This document shows, one piece after another, positions 52,736-63,090 of a stretch of 64,000 nucleotides of DNA. The stretch comes from Algimonas ampicilliniresistens. Lineage in GTDB: Bacteria; Pseudomonadota; Alphaproteobacteria; Caulobacterales; Maricaulaceae. Where the stretch lies: contig NZ_BSNK01000002.1 in assembly GCF_030159955.1 (NCBI RefSeq), forward strand, positions 682,001 through 746,000, in the 5' to 3' direction. The position numbers and the translations under genes were made by a program. Each line of letters opens with the position of its first letter. The stretch's first letter is position 1. The notes under the pieces were generated by a model. The model was given only the letters and a program-made list of their open reading frames with translations. It ran no database searches and was not told the DNA's origin.

Positions 52736-54298
52736 TTAAAGATGGAAATGATAAGCTTTCAGGTCTGAGACTAGGGTATTTTCAATGATCAGAATGTCAT
52801 TTCCCGGAAGCGTAATCCTAACATGTGCAGCGTCTTGAGCCATCAGACTCTGCAAGACACTGAAGCTTGCGATTTGAAAAGTCGATAGATCAACTTTGTC
52901 AGATGAGGCGACTTCAAAGTCCATGATTTTGTCGATGCCGTCACCTGGACGCATTTCGAATAGGTCGTCCCCCGCGCCGCCCCACATCTTGTCATTATCA
53001 ATCCCGCCATGGAGCGTGTCTGCGCCAGCATCGCCGTAGAGACGATCCGCGCCTGCGTCGCCCTGAAGATTGTCGGCGCCGTCTCCGCCGCCCAGGGCGT
53101 CATTGCCGTCTCGGCCAACAATTGTATCCGCGCCGGCTTGTCCACGTAGAAGATTATTGCCGCTGGATCCGTAGATTTGATCGTCAAAGAGCGATCCGTC
53201 GATGGATTCGATGGATATCAAAGTATCGAAATCCGCATCACCGCCTGATGCGACAGGTGTCTGTGCGCTAATATCTATCGTGACGCCCGCGAAAGAGTGG
53301 AAATAGTTGACGGTGTCAATGCCAGCCATTCCGTAGAATGTATCCGATCCTGGCCCACCAAACATGCGGTCATTCCCGTCTCCGCCATCGAGAATGTCGT
53401 CTCCAGCTCCGCCGAGCAGCGTATCATTGCCGCCAGCACCCGTCAGTTTATCGTTCCCCGCATTTCCTTCCAAACGGTCGATCCCATCAGCCCCTCGAAT
53501 GGAGTCGTCGCCGGAGCCAGAAATGATTCTGAAGGTTTCAAAAAGGTTTGCCGCGACAATAGCGGCGGCAAAAGGAGATTGGCCGTCTGGATAAACAATA
53601 AAAAGTTGCGTCCCGACAGCGGTCTTAAGGTCGTCGGTAATGTGGTTCAGGGTCACATTAAGATGATCTGTGCCATTTCCGCCATGCGTCTGATGTCTGT
53701 CATCGATCGATTTAGGAACAAATTTGACCTTATCATCACCGTCCCCAAGCTGAAGATTACTGATCCGTTCAATATTGGATACAACAGTGCCATCCGTCAG
53801 AGTAAAGTTTGCCCCATTTGCCAAAAGGAAATTCAGGGTGATGTCCTGCACGTCTGACAGGCCAGAGCGCGGCAGCTTGAGCAGATGGTCAAATCCATCA
53901 CCCCCATCGATTGTGTCCGGTCCAGTATCTCCAGCGAAACCTCCGACAAAGAGCCTGTCATCCCCAGGTCCACCTAGGAGCGTGTCTTCGCCAGAATCGC
54001 CATCAAGTTCATCGTCTCCAAGGCCACCATCTAACTCGTCATCAGATGTGTATCCGGTCAATGTGTCATTTCCAGACCCACCGAGAATCTTGAATTTCGT
54101 GAAACCCTCACCTTTGACCAGAACTACGGGCGGATCCGAATGCGTCATTTCGTAAGTTGAGTTGCCCGATGTGGTCAGATCAGCTGTGAGTGCGGGGGCT
54201 TCGATTACGAGCGTATTTATCCCTGGGCCGCAATCAACATGATGGTAATCTCCAAGGCTGGTTAGAACGACGATGATCATATCGTTGACGCAAGACAT
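52736..54298 (-). CDS. RTX-type calcium-binding repeat protein
   Basis: A 520-residue protein. Residues ~1-70 have no recognised domain or Sec signal. Blocks of glycine/aspartate-rich nonapeptides (GGxGxDxLx) lie at ~72-115, ~268-320 and ~385-460 ('GGSGNDTLTGYTSDDELDGGLGDDELDGD', 'GNAGNDKLTGAGGNDTLLGGAGDDILDGGDGNDRMFGG'), and a C-terminal domain follows. These repeats bind calcium in parallel beta-rolls of type I secreted proteins. No catalytic domain and no type I secretion genes are visible nearby, so secretion by a distant TolC/ABC system is inferred. Confidence 0.88.
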   Translation of the reverse strand: MSCVNDMIIVVLTSLGDYHHVDCGPGINTLVIEAPALTADLTTSGNSTYEMTHSDPPVVLVKGEGFTKFKILGGSGNDTLTGYTSDDELDGGLGDDELDGDSGEDTLLGGPGDDRLFVGGFAGDTGPDTIDGGDGFDHLLKLPRSGLSDVQDITLNFLLANGANFTLTDGTVVSNIERISNLQLGDGDDKVKFVPKSIDDRHQTHGGNGTDHLNVTLNHITDDLKTAVGTQLFIVYPDGQSPFAAAIVAANLFETFRIISGSGDDSIRGADGIDRLEGNAGNDKLTGAGGNDTLLGGAGDDILDGGDGNDRMFGGPGSDTFYGMAGIDTVNYFHSFAGVTIDISAQTPVASGGDADFDTLISIESIDGSLFDDQIYGSSGNNLLRGQAGADTIVGRDGNDALGGGDGADNLQGDAGADRLYGDAGADTLHGGIDNDKMWGGAGDDLFEMRPGDGIDKIMDFEVASSDKVDLSTFQIASFSVLQSLMAQDAAHVRITLPGNDILIIENTLVSDLKAYHFHL

Positions 54299-54427
54299 AG
54301 GGATCTCTTTAAATCTTATGGTTGTATGTTTGTGTATTACATATCATATAACCGTCCCGATTTCACCCCGCAATACTAACCGATTTGCCTTTGAGTTTTT
54401 CGCTCTTCATGGCTTCCGGCTCCAACC

Positions 54428-54463
54428 AAAAAAGCCGCGCCACCAAGGGAGGGGTGACGCGGC
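54428..54463 (-). terminator. Intrinsic terminator of katG
   Basis: Read on the minus strand, GCCGCGTCACC and GGTGGCGCGGC form a strong stem with an 8-base loop, followed by TTTTTT. It lies about 40 bases past the katG stop. Confidence 0.88.
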
Positions 54464-54503
54464 GTCTTGACCCGCCGGGGACAGCGGGCTGGGGGTTTAT
54501 TGT

Positions 54504-56732
<2,229 letters not shown>

Positions 56733-56942
56733 TTAGTCTTACCCTATGGCGTGGCTTTTCATTCGTCCAATCGTTCATTCCAAAGCCTACCATCGGCAGT
56801 GCCTATGGAAAAAGTGATGTGTTCACCTTGCATTCACGCAAAGCTCGTCAGTCGAACTCAGGCAGTTTGGGTGACGCATGTGGGCTTGCCCGGTCATCGT
56901 GCTGGTCATGGGGGTGATTGGTGCGGCGGTTATAATCTGCCG

Positions 56943-56976
56943 AACCCGGCTTTCCGTTTTTACGGGAAGCCGGGTT
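56943..56976 (+). terminator. Strong hairpin between katG and pspF
   Basis: AACCCGGCTTTCCG and CGGGAAGCCGGGTT form a near-perfect 14-bp stem with a loop of about six bases. A short T-run (TTTTCT) follows on the plus strand. On the minus strand it directly follows the pspF stop but has only TT after it, so it could end either transcript. No convincing plus-strand gene precedes it. Confidence 0.65.
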
Positions 56977-56978
56977 TT

Positions 56979-58022
56979 CTACTTCTTAAGGCCGTGCTTT
57001 CTCAGCAGCCCTCTGAATTGATGATAGGATAGGTCCAGTCGCTCAGCAGCCTTGCCCTGATGATCATTCGTCGCCCGAAGCGCCTCGTCGATGAGGCGAC
57101 GTTCGAAAGCTATCACGCGGTCAGAAAAGCTCTCCGGTATTGGACCGCTCTCTATAGATTGCGGCGCTTGTGGCTGAACCTGTGCTGAGCTGGGCATAGC
57201 ATTGGTGTTTTGCGTCATGGGCGCGATGATTCGGTCCTGCACTCGATAGGGACTGTCGAACGGATCAATATCAAGCGTGTCGATCGGCTGAGATAGACTT
57301 TCATCTTGGAGGAAGGCCTGCACCGCGCTGCGTTCGACGATCAGTTTCAGTTCTCTTACATTGCCGGGGAAAGGATGGGCGCGCATCGCCTCCTGGGCTT
57401 CTGCGGTGAAGCCAGGAAACTGTTCAGCCTCAAGTGAGCGCGCCACTTGTCGGCCGAAATGATCGACAAGAGCTGGAATGTCTTCAACTCGCTCGCGCAG
57501 TGGCGGCAAAGTAATGACGTGAAAGGCGATACGATCGAGTAGGTCACCGCGAAACGCACCCCGCGCGACGGCGGACGGTAGATCTACGGACGTGGCGGCA
57601 ACGACGCGAACATCAACATCTTCCTCATATAGCTCGCCCGTAGCCTGAACTTGACCATGCTCGATCGTATGCATGAGCTTTTCCTGCAAATGCAGTGGCA
57701 TCTCTTCAATACTATCCAAGAATAATGTGCCCTCATTGGCCCCGAAGACCCGACCATTTGTGTCTGAACGCCCATCCATGAAGGTTTGCCCAAACAGTTC
57801 GCGGTCCAAAGCCACATCATCAAAAGCTGCGCAATTGACCCGGACATTGACCTTTTCCCAGCGCGGCGAGAGGAAATGCAAGCGCGAGGCGATCAGTTCT
57901 TTGCCAGTTCCGCGTTCCCCCACGATCAGAACGGGGCGTTCTGTCGATGCCACATCGGACACGCGGTCCATAAGACCCATGAAGGATTCGCCTGAGCCAA
58001 CGGGTTGAGTACGCATGGGCAT
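56979..58022 (-). CDS. pspF: PspF-type AAA+ transcription factor with degenerate sigma-54 motifs
   Basis: Orthologous to PspF, the activator of the phage-shock operon, by position and sequence. Walker A 'GERGTGKELIASRLHFLSPRW', the arginine-finger segment 'FRGDLLDRIAFHVITLPPLRER', 'FPGNVRELKLIVERSAVQ', and the C-terminal helix-turn-helix 'AAERLDLSYHQFRGLLRKHGLK' match closely. Two key motifs are lost. The GAFTGA sigma-54 contact loop is replaced by 'QTFMDGRSDTNGRVF', and Walker B reads 'TLFLDSIEEMP' with Ser in place of Glu. It may regulate sigma-70-type transcription or bind without hydrolysis. It is 347 residues, divergent from the psp genes. Confidence 0.88.
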   Translation of the reverse strand: MPMRTQPVGSGESFMGLMDRVSDVASTERPVLIVGERGTGKELIASRLHFLSPRWEKVNVRVNCAAFDDVALDRELFGQTFMDGRSDTNGRVFGANEGTLFLDSIEEMPLHLQEKLMHTIEHGQVQATGELYEEDVDVRVVAATSVDLPSAVARGAFRGDLLDRIAFHVITLPPLRERVEDIPALVDHFGRQVARSLEAEQFPGFTAEAQEAMRAHPFPGNVRELKLIVERSAVQAFLQDESLSQPIDTLDIDPFDSPYRVQDRIIAPMTQNTNAMPSSAQVQPQAPQSIESGPIPESFSDRVIAFERRLIDEALRATNDHQGKAAERLDLSYHQFRGLLRKHGLKK

Positions 58023-58035
58023 GATTTAGCGTTTA

Positions 58036-58065
58036 TAGCCAATTCAATTTAGTAAATCTAGCCAA
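58036..58065. promoter_or_regulatory. Direct repeats upstream of pspF/psp operon (candidate PspF sites)
   Basis: TAGCCAA occurs at 58036-58042 and 58059-58065, starts 23 bp apart (about two helical turns). The perfect palindrome ATTTAGTAAAT (58047-58057) lies between them. They lie just before the pspF start, where PspF-bound enhancer sites occur in enterobacteria. I found no GG-N10-GC (-24/-12) element in the 238-bp divergent gap. Confidence 0.4.
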
Positions 58066-58260
58066 AATTATCGTGTAATTCGCCACTCAATTTACCGATC
58101 AACGATATGAAAATCATAAACATCAATAAAATCAATGGTTTAGTTTTCCGTGACAGGAGACCCCCTTTCAGCCAATTTGATCTCACAGAAGCGGAGCACA
58201 AAGCTTCGCCCCAAACAGCCCGATATCCGGGCCGAGACTAGAGAGAGATGAAAGGAGACG

Positions 58261-58443
58261 ATGATGACATATCGCACCATCGATAATGACTTGAACGCTG
58301 TGAACGGAAATTCTGCTCCGTCGCGCTCTGTTCGTCGGGCCCGCCGCCGCCGCGGTTTCGCTGCGATGAGCGTCCGCACAGGCAATACTTACGGCTTCAT
58401 GCCAATGCATGGTTCTGTGAATACCTACGAAGAGATTCTATAA
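58261..58443 (+). CDS. Small arginine-rich protein, first gene of the psp operon
   Basis: A 60-residue protein with a polar N-terminus, a basic block 'SVRRARRRRGFAAM' (~23-36) and a Gly/Tyr/Met-containing tail. An AAGGAG ribosome site precedes the ATG, and its stop overlaps the next ATG (TAATG). I recognise no family. Tight coupling to the next small gene and to pspA points to a role in the envelope-stress response; the basic patch could bind membrane or nucleic acid. Confidence 0.6.
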   Translation: MMTYRTIDNDLNAVNGNSAPSRSVRRARRRRGFAAMSVRTGNTYGFMPMHGSVNTYEEIL

Positions 58444-58577
58444 TGGATCACTTCGACCGCAACGAAGATAGCTGGCGCACTAAAGGCGCCCGCTTTGTTC
58501 AATACCTCACCACGCGTGACAAGGAATGCTGGGGCTTCTTCGCCGCAGGCTTTCTAATCGCAGCTATCCTGACCTAG
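58443..58577 (+). CDS. 44-residue single-TM protein of the psp operon
   Basis: A very short gene: ATG at 58443 overlapping the previous stop, TAG at 58575. The product has a charged N-terminus ('MDHFDRNEDSWRTKGARFV') and one hydrophobic C-terminal segment ('CWGFFAAGFLIAAIL'), so it is probably an inner-membrane miniprotein. It resembles PspD in size and topology only. The coupling and codon pattern support a real gene. Confidence 0.6.
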   Translation: MDHFDRNEDSWRTKGARFVQYLTTRDKECWGFFAAGFLIAAILT

Positions 58578-58640
58578 CGGTCAGATTTAATCGCCGGCCT
58601 CAGCCAAGAGGCCACACCATTGTCAAAGGAGACGAGAAAC

Positions 58641-59345
58641 ATGGGTATTTTTTCCCGCATGGGCGACATCATCAATTCCAACCTAAATGCTATGATTGAG
58701 GCCGCCGAAGATCCGGAAAAGATCGCCCGGCTAATCATCCAGGAAATGGAAGATACGCTGGTCGATGTCCGCACTGACGCTGCCCGTCATATTGCTGAGC
58801 GCAAAGAGATGGTGCGTCGCGAAGAAGATTATCGCAAACGGGCCGACGATTGGGCTGCAAAAGCTGAGCTGGCAATCACGAAAGATCGTGAAGACCTGGC
58901 CCGCGGCGCCCTAACCGCTAAACGCCAAGCTGAAGACATGGCCGACGTTGTCGGTAAGGAAATCGCGGTTCTGGACGAAGCCATCGGGAAAGCCGATATG
59001 GATTTGTCAAAATTGCAGACCAAGCTCGACGAAGCTAAGGCCAAGCATAAGTCGCTGACAATGCGCAGCACGGTCGCCAAGAGCCAAGTCAAGATGCGGA
59101 CCAAGCTTGTTGACACACGTGTCGATGACGCGCTGTCTAGATATGAGCGCATGGAACGCAAAGTCGATGAATTGGAAGCCCATGTCGAAGCTTTCGACCT
59201 TGGTGAAGGCGAGAGCCTAGAAAGCCAGTTTGCCGCCTTAGAGTCCGATGAAGAACTCGAAGACGAACTTGCTGCACTGAAAGCTCGCATGAGCAAGCCG
59301 AAAGCAGCGAACAAATCTGACAAGCCTGCCAAAAAGGCGAGTTGA
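58641..59345 (+). CDS. pspA: Phage shock protein A
   Basis: PspA (IM30/Vipp1 family) binds stressed inner membrane as ESCRT-III-like assemblies and inhibits PspF. ATG 58641 follows AAGGAG and gives 234 residues. The N-terminal amphipathic helix 'MGIFSRMGDIINSNLNAMIEAAEDPEKIARLIIQEMEDTLVDVRTDAARHIAERKEM' is typical, and long coiled-coil helices fill ~25-190. A Lys/Ala-rich tail ends it. It is the main structural product of the operon. Confidence 0.96.
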   Translation: MGIFSRMGDIINSNLNAMIEAAEDPEKIARLIIQEMEDTLVDVRTDAARHIAERKEMVRREEDYRKRADDWAAKAELAITKDREDLARGALTAKRQAEDMADVVGKEIAVLDEAIGKADMDLSKLQTKLDEAKAKHKSLTMRSTVAKSQVKMRTKLVDTRVDDALSRYERMERKVDELEAHVEAFDLGEGESLESQFAALESDEELEDELAALKARMSKPKAANKSDKPAKKAS

Positions 59346-59370
59346 TCTAACTGCCGAAAGGCTAAAGAAC

Positions 59371-59437
59371 GCGCCCGGGGGAGACCTCCCCGGTTGACCG
59401 GATATACCCTTCTCCGTTCGCCACACCTCCCGGGCGC
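59371..59437 (+). promoter_or_regulatory. Long-range hairpin between pspA and pspB
   Basis: GCGCCCGGGGGAG (59371-59383) pairs with CTCCCGGGCGC (59427-59437), eleven pairs with a two-base bulge, enclosing an inner GGGGAGACCTCCCC hairpin. It fills most of the 130-bp pspA-pspB gap. No T-run follows, so it is more likely an mRNA-stabilising or attenuating structure that keeps PspA in excess of PspB and PspC. Confidence 0.5.
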
Positions 59438-59475
59438 ACTCAAACCGATCAACGTAACAAAAAGAGAGACCTATA

Positions 59476-59724
59476 ATGCTCAGGCCCGAAATTCTGGTCT
59501 TCATGATTCCCATCGTAGCCATCGTCATGGGCGTGGCCTCCTCGATGCTGAAGACACACTATGAGCACAAGGAACGCATGGGCGGCGGCGGGACACCGGA
59601 AAACGGAACCCACCGCGCCGAACTCGAGCAGATGTCGCGAATCGCTGACATTCTCGACCAGCGCGTGAAAGTGCTGGAACGCATCCTTGACGATGAAATC
59701 CCGAACTGGAGAGACAAATCATGA
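59476..59724 (+). CDS. pspB: Phage shock protein B
   Basis: PspB is a small inner-membrane protein that relays envelope stress to PspA with PspC. The 82-residue product has an N-terminal TM helix ('ILVFMIPIVAIVMGVASSML') and a cytoplasmic leucine-zipper-like helix ending 'MSRIADILDQRVKVLERILDDEIPNWRDK', the PspB signature. It overlaps pspC by ATGA. Confidence 0.92.
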   Translation: MLRPEILVFMIPIVAIVMGVASSMLKTHYEHKERMGGGGTPENGTHRAELEQMSRIADILDQRVKVLERILDDEIPNWRDKS

Positions 59725-60215
59725 CCCGCCGGAAACGTACAGAACGCTGGGAAGATGAATACGGCACCTGGGAAGAAACGGTAGAGACTGGATATGATCA
59801 CGGTCGCCGTCCAAAGCTCCGTCGCAACAAGATTGACGGTATCCTAGGCGGCGTCTGCGCCGGCCTCGGTGACTGGCTCGGTATTGACCACGGCCCGATG
59901 CGTATCTTCTTCGTGCTGGCGGTTATCTTCACCGGCTTACCGATCTTGGTCTATTTCCTGATGTGGCTGTTTATCCCGTCAGACAAGCGAGCGCCTTATG
60001 TTCGTGAACGGACCGAACGGAATAGAGCCCAGCGCAAAGCGCGTCGTCGCGACCGCCATCACGGCTACAGTGAAGCTGCACCGATCGATACGGTCAACTA
60101 TTCGGACGTCCGGTCAAAATTCCGCTCAGTCGAAGAGCGCATGCAAGACCTAGAACGCTCCGTCACCTCGCGCGAATGGAAACTGCGCCGCGATTTCCGC
60201 GACCTAGAGAGCTAG
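59721..60215 (+). CDS. pspC: Phage shock protein C
   Basis: A PspC-domain inner-membrane stress sensor. The 164-residue product has a basic N-terminus and the PspC domain 'LRRNKIDGILGGVCAGLGDWLGIDHGPMRIFFVLAVIFTGLPILVYFLMWLFIPSDK' (~33-89). A charged coiled-coil tail ends 'RSVEERMQDLERSVTSREWKLRRDFRDLES', a sequence also seen at the end of alphaproteobacterial PspC. Coupled to pspB. Confidence 0.95.
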   Translation: MTRRKRTERWEDEYGTWEETVETGYDHGRRPKLRRNKIDGILGGVCAGLGDWLGIDHGPMRIFFVLAVIFTGLPILVYFLMWLFIPSDKRAPYVRERTERNRAQRKARRRDRHHGYSEAAPIDTVNYSDVRSKFRSVEERMQDLERSVTSREWKLRRDFRDLES

Positions 60216-60280
60216 GCCGGACCTAACTTAAATCTGCCGGAGACCAACGCCTCCGGTTCACACAAAAGGGAGAGACGAAA

Positions 60281-60496
60281 ATGAATATCATTGCCACCGC
60301 ATTCATCGCCGGCACCTTTGCCGCCATGCCATTACCCTCATTGCCCTCCAACCCGATTGATGGTTTATCCATCTGCGCCGCCGGGATTGCCTTGGAGCTA
60401 TCCGAAGACGGAATGGAAACGCACGCAGCCGAGACAACGGATTTCGAAATCGAACTTCGTCTGAAATCTGGCTCACCTATCCGAGTGAGACTCTAA
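60281..60496 (+). CDS. Small exported protein of the psp region
   Basis: A 71-residue protein with a hydrophobic N-terminus ('IIATAFIAGTFAAMPLPSLP') that could be a signal peptide or anchor. A short acidic domain ('LSEDGMETHAAETTDFEIELRLKSGSPIRVRL') follows. A GGGAGAG ribosome site precedes the ATG. Its stop overlaps the next gene (TAATG), so the two are coupled. No family recognised. Confidence 0.55.
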   Translation: MNIIATAFIAGTFAAMPLPSLPSNPIDGLSICAAGIALELSEDGMETHAAETTDFEIELRLKSGSPIRVRL

Positions 60497-61389
60497 TGAA
60501 ATATTCGATCCTGACTGGCGCGCTGCTTTCAGCCACGCTGATGACCCCAGCTTTTGCCACCGATATTACGGTGGAAGATTTTGTTGGAAAAATTACGATC
60601 ATCGATGGGAATGACGGTGTTGAGGTTGTGCGAAATGGTAAGCAGTCGGCCGACTATCGCGAAAATGGTGACACAATCATCATTGATGGTGGTTTGTCGC
60701 GCAAACAGCGGGATAAAGCCTGCAAGGGTGGGGGCCTCTCATGGGACCTCGATTTCAATGGGCGCGAGTCTAAAGGCAACACCAAGCTGCAAGACTATCC
60801 AGAAATCCGGATCAGCGTGCCGCGCGGATCGGACTTGACGATCCGAGACAGTTTTGTGCGACTGGATAGTCAGCTTGCTCTGGGAGTTGCAGACCTTCAT
60901 CTAAGCGGTTGCTTTGATGCAAACCTAGCCGATGCCGACGAGATCATTCTGGAAAAGTCCGGTTCCGGCGAAATTACCATTGGCACCGTTGGGTCCCTGA
61001 AGATTGAAAAATCGGGGGCTGGTGATCTGGAGATTGAAAAAGCGGATCGATTTAGTCTGGATCAATCCGGTTCAGGCGAAGTGGAAATCGATCGTGTCGA
61101 TGGACCGGTCGAAATTGAGAAGTCGGGCTCTGGTGATATTGAGATCGGATATATCGATGGGATACTCAGAATCGATAAGTCTGGTTCCGGTGATGTCGAA
61201 GTGGACGGTGGAACAATTCCAGAGCTATCCGTCCATATTTCGGGTTCAGGCGATGTCCAGGTCCATGCCGCTGTTGGCGATGCCTATATCAGGGCGTCAG
61301 GATCTAGCGACATCTATGTTAAATCGATTTCGGGTTCCGTCGACTCATCCGTCTCAGGATCTGCCGATTTTAATCGGGGCGACGACTGA
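60496..61389 (+). CDS. DUF2807-like exported beta-repeat protein
   Basis: A 297-residue protein with a signal peptide ('YSILTGALLSATLMTPAFA') and a body of short beta-strand repeats centred on 'KSGSGDIEI' (for example 'EKSGSGEITI', 'EKSGAGDLEI', 'DQSGSGEVEI', 'EKSGSGDIEI', 'DKSGSGDVEV', 'SGSGDVQV'; ~155-260), with a ~17-19 residue period. This is the DUF2807/GIN-type parallel beta-solenoid, often found with PspC-like proteins in stress loci. Probably periplasmic or surface-bound. It overlaps the convergent mnmC end by 20 bases. Confidence 0.82.
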   Translation: MKYSILTGALLSATLMTPAFATDITVEDFVGKITIIDGNDGVEVVRNGKQSADYRENGDTIIIDGGLSRKQRDKACKGGGLSWDLDFNGRESKGNTKLQDYPEIRISVPRGSDLTIRDSFVRLDSQLALGVADLHLSGCFDANLADADEIILEKSGSGEITIGTVGSLKIEKSGAGDLEIEKADRFSLDQSGSGEVEIDRVDGPVEIEKSGSGDIEIGYIDGILRIDKSGSGDVEVDGGTIPELSVHISGSGDVQVHAAVGDAYIRASGSSDIYVKSISGSVDSSVSGSADFNRGDD

Positions 61390-63052
61390 GTTTATCCGAG
61401 AGCGAGTCTGCTAAAGGCGATGGCTCTCCGAGATAGGCGCTGACCAGCGCTTCGCCTAGAAGGGGCGCAAAGACAAACCCCCGTGACCCGAGGCCGGACA
61501 GGATCCACAAATCCTGCTCGGCCTTTGTCGTTTGGGTCCGGACCAATCGCGGCAGAGTGTCGGCTGTCGTGACACGGACACTGGCGCGAAAGGATTGTAC
61601 GTCAGGGTCCAAATCTAAACCTTGGCTTATGGCTTGTGCCAGATTGGCGGCATCGTCTTCTGCTCGCAGTTCAAATGCTGTGTCATGATTCTCAATGCGG
61701 TCATGGGTTGCGCCCAATAGAATCTGACCTCTGATAGGAATCGCATAGCCGCCATAGGTCACGGGTCGCTCTATCCCGCCACTGCCCCAGCTCAACTGCC
61801 CGCGTGAAAATCGAAAGGCGGCGTCTGGCAGTAGGGTGCGAACGCCATACCCTCCGGCAAAAATAATCGGTCCTTTCAGGGAGTCCAGACTATCCACGCG
61901 TCGCGCTTGCACGTCTGCCCCTGCCAATAGGGATGTGCGTGCCGCTTCTGTGTCGATCACCAGAGAACTGTCCATCTCCAACGTTTCATCCGTCCAACGC
62001 AGATGGTTAGCCCCCAAAGGCATTTGCGCGGCGATCCGAGCTAAGCGAACGGCTTCCGAGTCCGTTTTCGGGCAGTGGACCAGCCCTTCATAGCGTGTGG
62101 CACCGCGATAGATCTCGCGTGCATAGAGGAAACTCGACAGGAAAAAACGCGACTCCGGTCGATCCTGCAGATCAAGGCGGGGCTTAATCAGCGCTGCGCC
62201 ATTCTCGGACGCAGCAATGTGATCCGGATCGAACAGGACGGTGGGGTTAATGCCACGACGCAGAAAAGCTGCCGCTATCGATGCTCCGGCGATGCCCGCC
62301 CCGATGATCGTCGGAGCCTGAGGTCTCGTAGGCGCGGTGGCTTGCTCCGGAAGTCGCGCTTCCAGTCTCTGGCGTTTGCGTCCGAATCCTTCCTTTTTCT
62401 CAACCTCGAAGCCAGCATCGCTTAATGCGCGGCGAACGGCGCCAGCGACTGTAAAGGTGGCCACTCGCGCGCCGGGGGCGGACAGCCGGGCAACGTCCGA
62501 GATAATTGCGGGGCTCCACATGTCCGGGTTTTTGGCGGGCGAAAACCCATCGAGAAACCAAGCGTCGGCCTGAAAGGACTGATCTGCGAGAGCAGGCGCA
62601 ACGGCGTCATGTATCAAGGTCAGCGTGATAGAGCCAAAATGGCGTCGATGCACACCGCGTACAGGGCCAGGCCAGCTCTCGATCAGAGGTGTCGCCAGCT
62701 CTGCCAATTCTGGAAAATGAGCTAAAGCGCGGCTCAGGTCGCGATGCTCGAACGGGAAGGCCTCGACTGAGATGAAATGCAAGCGGCCCGTCGCTCCACT
62801 GTCGCGCCAAGCCTGCCAAGCGGCTAAGAAATTCAGGCCAGACCCAAAGCCTAGCTCGGCAATGGTGAAGACCTCTCGGCCCATCCAATTGTTCGGTAAG
62901 CCACACCCTTCTAGGAAAACGGCTCGGCTTTCTGCCAGACCGCCATCGATAGAAAAATAGATATCGCCAAAATCTTCAGCCGCCGGCGTGCCGGGCTGAG
63001 AAAAATCGAGCGATGGGGCAGGGGTGCGGGTGAGCGGCACCGGGGGCGGCAT
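61370..63052 (-). CDS. mnmC: Bifunctional tRNA-modification enzyme MnmC
   Basis: MnmC completes the mnm5s2U34 wobble modification of tRNA. The 560-residue product has two domains. The N-terminal SAM-dependent methyltransferase (MnmD; ~1-230) carries 'ELGFGSGLNFLAAW' and 'DAWFLDGFSPAKNPDMW'. The C-terminal FAD-dependent oxidoreductase (~245-560) carries the dinucleotide motif 'IIGAGIAGASIAAAFLRRG' and 'LWILSGLGSRGFVFAPLLGEALVSAYLGEPSPL'. It is a stand-alone gene that converges on the DUF2807 gene. Confidence 0.95.
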   Translation of the reverse strand: MPPPVPLTRTPAPSLDFSQPGTPAAEDFGDIYFSIDGGLAESRAVFLEGCGLPNNWMGREVFTIAELGFGSGLNFLAAWQAWRDSGATGRLHFISVEAFPFEHRDLSRALAHFPELAELATPLIESWPGPVRGVHRRHFGSITLTLIHDAVAPALADQSFQADAWFLDGFSPAKNPDMWSPAIISDVARLSAPGARVATFTVAGAVRRALSDAGFEVEKKEGFGRKRQRLEARLPEQATAPTRPQAPTIIGAGIAGASIAAAFLRRGINPTVLFDPDHIAASENGAALIKPRLDLQDRPESRFFLSSFLYAREIYRGATRYEGLVHCPKTDSEAVRLARIAAQMPLGANHLRWTDETLEMDSSLVIDTEAARTSLLAGADVQARRVDSLDSLKGPIIFAGGYGVRTLLPDAAFRFSRGQLSWGSGGIERPVTYGGYAIPIRGQILLGATHDRIENHDTAFELRAEDDAANLAQAISQGLDLDPDVQSFRASVRVTTADTLPRLVRTQTTKAEQDLWILSGLGSRGFVFAPLLGEALVSAYLGEPSPLADSLSDKLSRRPD

Positions 63053-63090
63053 CAGAGTATCCTATCGCTCAATCATCTTGCGCACTGCGT

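Noticed and set aside
56877-57020. Short plus-strand frame beginning MWACPVIVLVMG, a possible TM miniprotein
   Set aside because: It runs through the strong hairpin at 56943-56976 and into the pspF 3' end and has no ribosome site.
58023-58260. Sigma-54 promoter upstream of the psp genes
   Set aside because: Expected for a canonical Psp locus, but no GG-N10-GC element with the right context was found on reading the gap.
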